The notes under the pieces: generated by a model
Database searches by the model: none
Told to the model about the DNA's origin: nothing
What the model saw: only the letters and a program-made list of their open reading frames with translations
Shown: one piece after another, positions 25,902 to 33,787 of the stretch
How the letters are laid out: each line of letters opens with the position of its first letter
Numbering within the stretch: the stretch's first letter is position 1
Made by a program: the position numbers and the translations under genes
From: an uncultured Bacteroidales bacterium
GTDB taxonomy: Bacteria > Bacteroidota > Bacteroidia > Bacteroidales > Bacteroidaceae
Direction: 5' to 3'
Length of the DNA: 61,341 nucleotides
NCBI GenBank assembly: GCA_902801425.1
Contig: CADCIQ010000029.1
Location: forward strand, 1 to 61,341

Positions 25902-28900
25902 GATACCTTCACTCCAAAGGTGAATGAGCGTGCCGTTGGATATGTGCCACGGTCAGTATAACCAGAGAATTCAGGATCGAAACCTGTATAGTCGGTTATT
26001 GTCAGGAGGTTCTGTGCTGATGCATAGAGGTAGATACCGAGTTTCTGACCATTGCCGATACGTGGCTGGAAGTTATAGCCTACCTGTATGTTCTTCAGAC
26101 GCAGGTAGCTGGCATCCTCAATGTAGCGGCTGTCAAGGTAAAGGCTATAGAAATTGCCAAATGTTGCCTTTGGCACAATTGTGCTTGGGTTGTTCTCAGT
26201 CCAGCGGTCAAGCAGTTTCACAGAGCCGTTGTAGCTTGTGTTTGGAGATTCAAGAGCCTGTTCCAACTGGTTGTAGAGCTTGTTGCCGTAAGAACCTTGG
26301 AAGTTGAAAGAGAAATCCCAGTTTCCATAGCGCAACTGTGAAGCGAAGCCGTAAGTGAACTTAGGCTGTGTAGATCCCAACACTTTGCGGTCGTTCTCCT
26401 GATCTACATTGCCATCTCCGTTCTGGTCAACAAATTTAGCATCACCATATTCTACGTTTGTCTTTGTTGATGGCACTGGAACCTTTGCAAGGTCATCACC
26501 CTTCTGTACCACTCCATCGAACTCCCATCCGTAGTATGTGCCAAGAGCTTCTCCTACGCGGATGATGGTGTTACCGCTGATAATCTGATTCTGTGAACCG
26601 CCAAGACTCGTCACCTCGTTCCTATTGTGCGCAATGTTGGCACTGGCACTCCATGAGAGTTTCTTTGTCTGATAGAGCGTTGCATTGACTGCGAACTCAA
26701 CACCATCGTTTGTTACATTACCCACGTTGGCAAGCTGTGTGCTGAATCCTGTGGTCTGCTCTACAGGAATGTCGAGCAACAGGTCTGAGGTCTTCTTGTG
26801 GTAGTAGTCGAACACGAAGCCTACACGACCTTTGAGGATGTTGAAGTCGAAGCCGAGGTCGAATGATGAGGTGGTTTCCCATTTCAGGTCATCGTTACCC
26901 AGACCTGAACGGTAGTATGCGCTATTCTTCACGCCTCCGAGGAAATAATGTGTGCCAGCGTATGTGGAAAGGAACTTGTAGTCGCCAATTTCCTGATTGC
27001 CCACAGTACCGATACTTGCGCGGAATTTCAGGTCTTCAAGCCATTTTGCACTTTTCAGGAATTTCTCTTCGTTTACGTTCCATGAGAAACCGAGTGAAGG
27101 AAACCATCCCCACTTGTTGTTCTTCGCAAAGCGGCTGGAACCATCGGCACGCAATGTAGCGGTGAAGTGATAACGATCAAAAATTGAATAGTTTACACGA
27201 CCTATGCCTGAATAGAGAGAAGAGGTAATGAACTGGGTATCAGTATTAACGAACTGAGAGCCAGCCTGAAGGCTATGATAGCCGAGGTTCTCATTTGCGA
27301 AATAGGCAGTTGAGCCAAGCAGACGCTCACTCTTTTCCTGCTGATAGGTGTAACCGCCAAGAACCTCAAACTCATGTATGCCAAATTTCTTATTCCATGT
27401 GAGGGTAGCCTCAAACTGGTCGCTCTCCCAACGCTTTGTACCGACAGAGCCATAGCCTTCAGAGTTAAAGCCAATCTGTGAGTTGCCACCACCAAAGAGA
27501 TTCTGACGAGTGTTGATAACATTTACGGAACCCTGTGTACGGAAACGCAAAGATGGGATGATCTGCCACTGTGCAAAACCTGATAGTAACACGTTGTCAA
27601 CGATTGTCTCTGTCTGCACCTCGCTGAGATCGGCAATGGCGTTTGGTGTGTTACCATTACGCACAAAGTCGCCTGACTCGAATGGGTTGGCATAGTTCCA
27701 TGTTCCGTCTTCATTGTGGATAGGAACTGCTGGTGATGTGCGAAGAGCCTGCTCAAGCAGTCCGCTGAATCCGTTAGACAGACCGCGGAAACCGTTCTGT
27801 CCGCTACGTGTAGTCTTTGAAAGGTTTGCTTTCAGTCCTACGGTAACATTCTTGAAGATGTCGCGATCATAGTTTAAGCGTGCACCGATACGTGTGAAGC
27901 CAGAGCCGAGAATAATACCATTCTGGTCGATGTAGTTACCAGAGATAAGGAAACGCTCCTTGTCAGAACCACCGCTGACAGAAAGCTGATGCTGCTGAGT
28001 AGTTGCATCGCGGAAAAGGGCATCCTGCCAGTCTGTGCCTTCTCCCCATGACTTTACCACTTCGGGAGTAACACCTGCGGCAGCCTTCTGTGCATCGGTT
28101 GCAAGGTCAAGGTATAGATTGCCCCATTCCTGCGCATTGAGTAGGTCGAGACGCTTACGTACAGACGCAATACCGATGGAATAGCCATAGTCAACTTTCA
28201 GCTTATCCTTTTTACCATTCTTCGTAGTAACGATGATTACACCATTGGCACCACGTGAACCATAGATGGCAGAAGCCGAAACGTCCTTGAGCACCTCGAT
28301 AGACTCGATATCTGCTGGGTTGATAGATGCCAGAGGGTTAAAATCCTTACCTGCGAAACTGTTACCTGTGCTTGTTGCTGCAGCATCGTTATAGATCAGT
28401 ACACCGTCAATTACGTAGAGAGGTTCGTTACCACCATTGATGGAGTTACCTCCACGTATTCGAATGTTGAGCGCAGCACCAGGCTCACCTGATGAAGATG
28501 CAGCACTAAGACCTGCCACGGCACCCCCCAAGGCATTGTCGAGCGAAGTTGAGGTCTGCAAAAGCTTCTCATTCTTGACTGTTGTCACGGATCCTGTGAG
28601 GGACTTACGCTTCTGAACGCCATAGCCGACTACGACAACCTCGTTAAGGCTGTTGGAATTGTCTGCCAATGCAATATTCACGGGTTCTTCAAAGTCATAT
28701 ACATCCACGTCAAGAGGACGATAACCAACGTACTCAACACGGAGAGTAAGAGGTGCCTCTACCTTGGTCTGAAGAGAGAAGTTTCCATCGTAGTCTGTTA
28801 CTACACCCTGAGTCTTTTCATTTTTAACAATTACTGTCGCTCCAATGAGCGGTTCTCCCGTGCGAACATCTGAAATGTGACCTGATATCACATTCTGTGC

Positions 28901-28957
28901 GAAAGCCAACAAAGGGCTTATCGCAACAATAGTTGCAATAAATAATCTTTTTACCAT
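25895..28957 (-). CDS. SusC/RagA-type TonB-dependent outer-membrane transporter
   Basis: 1020 residues. Signal peptide ends LAFAQ. A CarboxypepD_reg-like domain (about 22-105, GEPLIGATVIVKNEKTQGVVTDYDGNF split over the domain) precedes the TonB box/plug (EVVVVGYGVQKRKSLTGSV about 107-125; RGGNSINGGNEPLYVIDGV about 165-185), then the 22-strand barrel ending in FTFGVKVSY with a terminal aromatic residue. It lies in one transcript with the PBP-like gene upstream and SusD/OsmC copy 3 downstream. TonB-energised import of an unknown ligand. Confidence 0.96.
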   Translation of the reverse strand: MVKRLFIATIVAISPLLAFAQNVISGHISDVRTGEPLIGATVIVKNEKTQGVVTDYDGNFSLQTKVEAPLTLRVEYVGYRPLDVDVYDFEEPVNIALADNSNSLNEVVVVGYGVQKRKSLTGSVTTVKNEKLLQTSTSLDNALGGAVAGLSAASSSGEPGAALNIRIRGGNSINGGNEPLYVIDGVLIYNDAAATSTGNSFAGKDFNPLASINPADIESIEVLKDVSASAIYGSRGANGVIIVTTKNGKKDKLKVDYGYSIGIASVRKRLDLLNAQEWGNLYLDLATDAQKAAAGVTPEVVKSWGEGTDWQDALFRDATTQQHQLSVSGGSDKERFLISGNYIDQNGIILGSGFTRIGARLNYDRDIFKNVTVGLKANLSKTTRSGQNGFRGLSNGFSGLLEQALRTSPAVPIHNEDGTWNYANPFESGDFVRNGNTPNAIADLSEVQTETIVDNVLLSGFAQWQIIPSLRFRTQGSVNVINTRQNLFGGGNSQIGFNSEGYGSVGTKRWESDQFEATLTWNKKFGIHEFEVLGGYTYQQEKSERLLGSTAYFANENLGYHSLQAGSQFVNTDTQFITSSLYSGIGRVNYSIFDRYHFTATLRADGSSRFAKNNKWGWFPSLGFSWNVNEEKFLKSAKWLEDLKFRASIGTVGNQEIGDYKFLSTYAGTHYFLGGVKNSAYYRSGLGNDDLKWETTSSFDLGFDFNILKGRVGFVFDYYHKKTSDLLLDIPVEQTTGFSTQLANVGNVTNDGVEFAVNATLYQTKKLSWSASANIAHNRNEVTSLGGSQNQIISGNTIIRVGEALGTYYGWEFDGVVQKGDDLAKVPVPSTKTNVEYGDAKFVDQNGDGNVDQENDRKVLGSTQPKFTYGFASQLRYGNWDFSFNFQGSYGNKLYNQLEQALESPNTSYNGSVKLLDRWTENNPSTIVPKATFGNFYSLYLDSRYIEDASYLRLKNIQVGYNFQPRIGNGQKLGIYLYASAQNLLTITDYTGFDPEFSGYTDRGTYPTARSFTFGVKVSY

Positions 28958-28980
28958 AAAATCTAATACTTTGTGAAATA

Positions 28981-29034
28981 TTAAGATATTAAGAGATTAA
29001 TAGATTGATTAATTTCTTAATATCTTAATATCTG
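28981..29034. repeat. Short hairpin before SusC
   Basis: TTAAGATATTAAGAGATTAA pairs with TTAATATCTTAATATC. Built from TTAAGATA-like words. It occupies the gap between the PBP-like gene and SusC and could act as an attenuator. Confidence 0.5.
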
Positions 29035-29035
29035 T

Positions 29036-29989
29036 TTATTTTTGTGCAGTTAGTATGTTCTTCACCTTGTCGATTTGTACCTGTGCCAGTTTGTTATCCA
29101 AATTCAACAATCCAAATTCGTGATTATACTTCACACCAGCGGTGAGTACCCATTGCAAGAACTGGTTTACTGCATCGTCTGCGTGATTATAGCTCACACC
29201 AATCTTCTCGACTGCCACTTCTTGCACCTTACCTTCTTCCAATACTCCGATAAGATCATCGAGGGTGGCATTGTCAGAAAAACTACTCTCCAGACTCTTC
29301 TTTACATCAATGCCTATGATGCTGAGGTTGCTCTTGATGTGACGACTCTTCAGGTCGAAGATGTTTGGGAGCGCGTTGAATGAAACACCCAATGGATCCT
29401 TGGCGAGAGCTGTGGTCAGGAAAAGGTCATCGCCCGAGATACGCTTGCCACGGAAGTTGCTGCTCTCCTCACCAAAGTTGTGCGCAAAAGAAGATGTTAC
29501 GGATGTAGCGTTGCTACCACTGTATATAACTAGTTTTTCAAACTGCTTGATTTTCTTTACATCCTCGTCAAATTCATCATTTAGGAAGTAAAGTTGCTTT
29601 AGCTTCTTTGAATTCAGATGCTTGCCTTCCAAGACCTTCGCAGCCTCACTACCGCTGGCTGTAATAGGCAATACGGCGAATTCACCGAAATAAACCACAG
29701 AATGACTAAAATCTTCCGTCTTACCATCCTGATCGTTGAATACAACATTAAGGTCTATGTTACCCTGATTATTACTACCCTTGGCTATCTGAAATTCTAC
29801 GCCAGGCTGTGTCTTTGAATATTCGGAAATCCATTTTTCCAGCAACGGACGAGCAAAACGTGGTGCCTTCACATAGCGCACGTTACTTGAGTTGCTTGAA
29901 CTGCTTGTACCACCTGAATTGTTACCAGCCCAGATATTGTTGACGCTGATTCCCAATACTACTACCAATGCTAATACTATACTTCTCAT
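29036..29989 (-). CDS. Exported periplasmic-binding-protein-like (PstS/PBP-type) protein
   Basis: 317 residues. Signal peptide ends IWAG, then a Ser/Asn-rich linker. The body shows the type II binding-protein pattern: RPLLEKWISEYSKTQPGVEFQIAKGSN near the start, VLPITASGSE, GSNATSVTSSFAHNFG and a PLGVSFN segment, resembling phosphate-binding PstS relatives. No ABC permease genes are nearby, so it would hand ligand to another system or act as a sensor. First gene of the SusCD transcript, promoter TAATTTTGCACTCGG at plus 30152-30159. Confidence 0.72.
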   Translation of the reverse strand: MRSIVLALVVVLGISVNNIWAGNNSGGTSSSSNSSNVRYVKAPRFARPLLEKWISEYSKTQPGVEFQIAKGSNNQGNIDLNVVFNDQDGKTEDFSHSVVYFGEFAVLPITASGSEAAKVLEGKHLNSKKLKQLYFLNDEFDEDVKKIKQFEKLVIYSGSNATSVTSSFAHNFGEESSNFRGKRISGDDLFLTTALAKDPLGVSFNALPNIFDLKSRHIKSNLSIIGIDVKKSLESSFSDNATLDDLIGVLEEGKVQEVAVEKIGVSYNHADDAVNQFLQWVLTAGVKYNHEFGLLNLDNKLAQVQIDKVKNILTAQK

Positions 29990-30151
29990 ACTTTTTCCTT
30001 TTTACTGTGTTAATACCTATTATATATACTTTACCATCCATTGCTGTTACCATCATTTGGCTACAACAATTGTTGCACAATCGCATTCGGTTCATTGTAT
30101 CCATAACTCTATCATTTTAAAGTTAATACTCTAGTGAATTATTTCCGAGTG

Positions 30152-30159
30152 CAAAATTA
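30152..30159 (-). promoter_or_regulatory. Promoter -7 box (TAATTTTG) of the PBP-SusCD transcript
   Basis: About 160 bp upstream of the start at 29989, with extended TTTGCACTCGG. The long leader leaves room for regulation. Confidence 0.6.
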
Positions 30160-30327
30160 CTATGTTTTTAACACACCAGCAATAACGACTGTATGGTATT
30201 TCATATACCATATATTAGGTACGACAACTACGTTTCAACTGTTTTGGAGACGTTTTTGAACATATTACTGTTAATTCCCATGCCAGAAGTTCAAAAAAAA
30301 GGCAGAAAAAGGCATTAATTATAAAAC

Positions 30328-30382
30328 AAATTTTCCACTACTTTACCCCGCTCTCTCGAGCTGGGCATGTAGTGGAAAATTT
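30328..30382. repeat. 14-bp perfect stem with 27-nt loop
   Basis: AAATTTTCCACTAC (30328-30341) pairs with GTAGTGGAAAATTT (30369-30382). It could end the minus-strand transcript from 30976. Confidence 0.6.
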
Positions 30383-30633
30383 ATTGTGCCTTCAGGTAGG
30401 TCAATTTTTGGTTATTTTGAGTGTCTGTTTGTTCCCCCCCCATAAAAGGAAATAGAATATCTTTATTCAATTCGTCCTAAAAAAGTTATTCACTTATTCG
30501 TTCTTTTGTTGGAAATAAATGTAAAATATTATGAATAATACCACTATGATGTGGCAGGGGATGGTTTAAGCATGAGTGAACGCAGCCTTGAAAAGCCTTG
30601 CTCACGCTTCGAAACACATCTATGTACTTTCCA

Positions 30634-30804
30634 TTACCAAACTCCAAAGCTTGATGCTGAGTCTGGATCTTCGTTGCAAACCAAGACAGATGCGTCGGCT
30701 TCTGCAACTTTCGGATTTGAAGTATTGAAACTTAATCCGAGAACTTTACATCCAGGTATCAGGAACCTGAGGATGTTGGAAGTAGTGTTTCGATTCTTTC
30801 TCAT
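30634..30804 (-). CDS. Possible small protein of 56 residues
   Basis: ATG at 30804, stop at 30634. It begins MRKNRNTTSNILRFLIPGCK, then a Val/Ala/Asp-rich part ending SASSFGVW. Two Cys, no signal peptide. A promoter (TAATTTTGCACTCAG, plus 30976-30983) faces it with a 160-nt leader and a hairpin follows at 30328-30382, so the DNA is probably transcribed. Overlapping plus-strand frame 30551-30808 is an alternative but lacks a promoter. I do not recognise either as an established family; the region could also be a non-coding RNA. Confidence 0.4.
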   Translation of the reverse strand: MRKNRNTTSNILRFLIPGCKVLGLSFNTSNPKVAEADASVLVCNEDPDSASSFGVW

Positions 30805-30975
30805 GTGACTTTTTTTAATGTCTGTTTGGTGTATTAAACACCTTATTAATAATAAATCGGTGGAACTAGCGCCTAAGATGAATTTATCGCTTATACGATT
30901 CTATCTGATTTCTGAGTGCCCAGGGGCGGGCGAAACATCAGCTACAAGCAGGTGCACGTCTCTGATTTCTGAGTG

Positions 30976-30983
30976 CAAAATTA
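30976..30983 (-). promoter_or_regulatory. Promoter -7 box (TAATTTTG)
   Basis: Extended TTTGCACTCAGAAATCAG; the same downstream sequence CTGATTTCTGAGTGC recurs 50 bp away (30908-30922) without the TTTG core, a partial duplication. Confidence 0.55.
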
Positions 30984-31233
30984 CAGCTATTTCCTCGAAC
31001 TCATTTGTAATATTTCGTCAAAGTTATGTAAAAAATCGTCAAGAAGCATTTTTCTGTATGTAAAAATACACTCAACAATGTAACAAACCAGTACAAATCC
31101 ACGAAAAATCACTAAAAAATGCCCATTTCATCGAAGAAACAAGCATTTCGTGTACTTAAAACATTTTTTTCGGGCAAAAAGATCAGTTTTCGGGTAGAAT
31201 TGTAAAAATTACAATAGCAAAATAATGGTTAAT

Positions 31234-31399
31234 TAACGTGAGTTCGACGAATTCAAGACTGCGAGGGCTGAAAGCCCGACACCTAATAGGGCAGTCCGTT
31301 AGGGCTGTTATTCTATAGATGCGTGATTACGTTCAGAGCTCTTTCAACCACATGATAGTCAACAATATACAACTGAATAAATTCGCCGAACTCACGTTA
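31234..31399. repeat. Terminal-inverted-repeat element, internally deleted copy
   Basis: Ends TAACGTGAGTTCGACGAATT (31234-31253) and inverse with one mismatch (31380-31399). It is identical over long stretches to the 3128-3340 copy but lacks about 47 bp that form the second strand of the inner hairpin. Confidence 0.8.
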
Positions 31400-31528
31400 T
31401 TTAGTCTTTTATTCCCTCCAAACACCCATTCTCCCTGCCTTTCGACTGTTTGCCTTTAGTGCTGAGAGAAGCGGTTTTCAGCCTTTAGGTCTGTTCTTCC
31501 TCCTATGCTCCTCTAATAATCCTCCGTT

Positions 31529-31643
31529 CATAATACCATAATAATACCATTATATTACCATTATAATACCATAATAATACCATAAACTATGGTAATATAA
31601 TGGTATCTTAATGGTAAGATTATAGAAATTTCATGGTATTTAT
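31529..31643. repeat. Symmetric 11-bp array: five units, 5-bp centre, five inverted units
   Basis: Left units of the form AATAATACCAT occupy 31529-31583 (5 x 11). The centre is 31584-31588. Right units of the form ATGGTAATATA occupy 31589-31643 (5 x 11). The fourth right unit is decayed. The two sides form one long imperfect hairpin. Confidence 0.85.
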
Positions 31644-31717
31644 ATGAGACGAAGAAAGGAACTACGACGAAGGTTTTGGGGTTGCAGGCTCTTGCTGCTC
31701 TTATTTTAAGAGCAACA

Positions 31718-31742
31718 TGAGTTATTCGTATAGAATCACGTT
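31718..31742. repeat. Half-end related to the TIR element
   Basis: GAGTTATTCGTATAG followed by ATCACGTTA. The inverse of the first part (CTATACGAATAACTC) is at 22811-22825 beside the OsmC copy 3 stop, so this is a second end-variant. Confidence 0.5.
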
Positions 31743-31814
31743 AATTTATAGAATGGTGAATGTGGTTGTCATAGTATAAGAAAGGAAATAGTAACCTGAA
31801 AGGTTAGGACATAG

Positions 31815-31911
31815 AAAAAGGTCAAACTTAGCAACCACTGCTCAGCTTGACCTTTTCTTTCCCCAATCTGATGCTTTTCGCATCTGATTCATAATCCTTT
31901 TACATTTATTT
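31815..31911 (-). ncRNA. Candidate small RNA (about 95 nt) with terminator
   Basis: Promoter TATCTTTG at plus 31919-31926. The transcript holds a small hairpin (CAGATGCGAAAAGCATC) and ends with a strong stem AAAAGGTCAA/TTGACCTTTT (31815-31856) and T run. A 16-codon ORF (31842-31892, starting MNQMRKASDW) lies inside and could be a leader peptide. No minus-strand gene follows, so it is free-standing. Confidence 0.5.
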
Positions 31912-32344
31912 CCGAGTGCAAAGATACAATAAACAAATGATTCCTGCAAGAAAAAACAAGAAAAAAGTGTCTATATTACAATTATGCAATCATTTTTACG
32001 AGTTCGCAACAAATTGGGAATATAGCAAAATCCTTTAAAAGTGTACCAAAAACAATATAAATCCTGAAAATAGGGACTAAAAATACCCAAGAAAGGCACC
32101 TAAAAAATTTTCTAAATGTTTTACAATTTCGCAACCATCATTTTACAAATCTGCAATCTTCAAAAAACCGCGGTTTCATCGAAGCAAAACCAAGAAGAAA
32201 GCCCTAAAAACCCACATATTACCTTATTAATATAATATATAAGTGCCTAAAAATGTACAAGTTACACTACTTGACATAAATCAAGCATTTACATATTTGC
32301 ATCATTTTTCAGCAAAAAAATTTGCTCATATCGCGAAAAGTATA

Positions 32345-32352
32345 TACCTTTG
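32345..32352 (+). promoter_or_regulatory. Promoter -7 box (TACCTTTG) of the LRR gene
   Basis: 79 bp upstream of the ATG at 32431. Confidence 0.6.
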
Positions 32353-32430
32353 CACCAGAGATCAAAACAAAAACAATTTGTTACTCTCATAAAAATTACA
32401 TTTATTTCCAACTTTTAAAAATCTTAAGTT

Positions 32431-32913
32431 ATGACTACTTCATTCATCAACAGAATAATCGTTATCGCAGTGCTCACAATTTCATTCGCTGCAAACGGAA
32501 TGGCAAAGGAGCCTAGCTTAATGGATTATAATGGCATAGAATATTTCACATGGAATATTGACGATAACGGAACTTTACACGTAACACCGCTTACAGATGT
32601 TACCCCTGACTTCCAGGAGTCTCCATTCATCAAGTACAGAAAGCAGATCACAAGCATCGTTTTCGAGGATGATTTCTATAATGAGACTGCACTGAGCAAG
32701 ATCGGCAAGAACCTCTTCAAAGGTCTTGACAAAGTAAAGAGCGTTACTCTTCCTGACGGAATCAAGAGCGTTGACGCAACAGCTTTCGAGGGTTGCACCT
32801 CTCTCAAGGATCTGTCAATCCCTGCCTCAATCGACATCAACGACAACTCAGAACTCAAGAGCTGCGCTGACTATGAGGAGAACTACAAAGAACAGTTTTA
32901 CACAATGTTATAA
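32431..32913 (+). CDS. Small secreted leucine-rich-repeat (BspA-type, LRR_5) protein
   Basis: 160 residues. Signal peptide MTTSFINRIIVIAVLTISFA with cleavage near MAK (25). The repeats are ITSIVFEDDF, VKSVTLPDGIKSVDATAFEGC and LKDLSIPASI, the pattern of BspA-like surface proteins (LP..I..I...AF..C..L). Only two or three repeats are present, far fewer than in BspA adhesins, so it is a miniature or truncated member; no C-terminal sorting domain is visible. Own promoter and terminator. Possible role in surface interaction, not shown. Confidence 0.75.
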   Translation: MTTSFINRIIVIAVLTISFAANGMAKEPSLMDYNGIEYFTWNIDDNGTLHVTPLTDVTPDFQESPFIKYRKQITSIVFEDDFYNETALSKIGKNLFKGLDKVKSVTLPDGIKSVDATAFEGCTSLKDLSIPASIDINDNSELKSCADYEENYKEQFYTML

Positions 32914-33010
32914 TATAATATACCGTCTTTATTAACCCCTACGTGAGTAGGCATTCGTCTTCATGTATAAACAACACATAATCTAATCATCTTGAATATC
33001 ATGGGCACAC

Positions 33011-33046
33011 AAAGCGCGCGGAACCTATTGGCTTCCGCGCTTTTTT
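33011..33046 (+). terminator. Terminator after the LRR gene
   Basis: GCGCGGAA pairs with TTCCGCGC, followed by six T. Confidence 0.75.
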
Positions 33047-33432
33047 CATTTTCAAAGCACCTCGAACAGAACACCCTTCCCCACACACAACAGAAGCAAC
33101 CACATCACAGAAAAAAAAATGTTCCTTCAATTCAGCATAGAATCAGGATTTTATAAGAATAGGAACTGCCTTGGACTTGGTATTGGTGCTACGACCTTAC
33201 TTCGAACATGGACACACAAGGATATGAACCGTCAATACACCTCTTTTATTTCCAGATTACAAAAGCCGTTTGATGCTTTTACTGTCACATCGCCTCCCGA
33301 AGCCCCAAACATAGCAGCCCAAGACAAAAGCCGGCAAATTCACAGAACCAAGGCAAAAACATAAGAAAACGCAGCATTTTTGAAGTGTTTTAAAGAAAAA
33401 TCACGGTTTTTGAAAAGAAAGTCGCAAAAAAA

Positions 33433-33464
33433 TTTGGCAGTTTCAAAAAATAGTTGTACCTTTG
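33433..33464 (+). promoter_or_regulatory. Promoter of tRNA-Phe
   Basis: TTTG at 33433-33436, 20 bp spacer, TACCTTTG at 33457-33464, then CACTCGC. Confidence 0.65.
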
Positions 33465-33506
33465 CACTCGCAATTGAGAAACACCACTCATTGCAAACAA
33501 AAAAAA

Positions 33507-33579
<73 letters not shown>

Positions 33580-33708
33580 CCTCCTCCTTTTTGAAAAGCC
33601 TTGCTTAAGATTCGTCTTCTGCAAGGCTTTTTCCTTTGCGTTTGATTGATTTTTGTCAATTATCAAAAAAAACTACAAAAAAACAATTGAAATCCGAAAA
33701 ATTTTAAC

Positions 33709-33716
33709 TAAATTTG
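33709..33716 (+). promoter_or_regulatory. Promoter -7 box (TAAATTTG) of the Oar-OmpA operon
   Basis: 72 bp upstream of the ATG at 33788. Confidence 0.55.
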
Positions 33717-33787
33717 CAAGCGATTTATATAATAAGGTAAAATAGCAAAAAAACAAATAATTATTTTTACTTATTCCACTTAAAGTT

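Larger units (their letters stand above)
29990..32430. other. 2.4-kb gene-poor region
   Basis: Contents in order: promoter of the PBP-like gene (30152), hairpin (30328-30382), a possible 56-residue minus-strand ORF (30634-30804) with promoter (30976), a TIR element (31234-31399), the symmetric 11-bp array (31529-31643), a half TIR (31718-31742), a minus-strand candidate small RNA (31815-31911) and the promoter of the LRR gene (32345). The stretches 30990-31230 and 31930-32340 are A/T-rich with nothing recognised. Confidence 0.6.
32914..33506. other. Gene-free stretch before tRNA-Phe
   Basis: It contains the terminator at 33011-33046 and the tRNA promoter at 33433-33464. An 81-codon frame (33119-33364) lacks a promoter, signal or recognisable composition and I do not support it. 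Confidence 0.5.

Noticed and set aside
24111-28957. Polysaccharide utilisation locus
   Set aside because: SusC and SusD are present but no glycoside hydrolase, lyase or sulfatase is near.
30551-30808. 85-residue plus-strand protein
   Set aside because: No plus-strand promoter; the opposite strand has one and a competing ORF.
33119-33364. 81-residue plus-strand protein
   Set aside because: No promoter, signal or family resemblance; it precedes the tRNA-Phe promoter.
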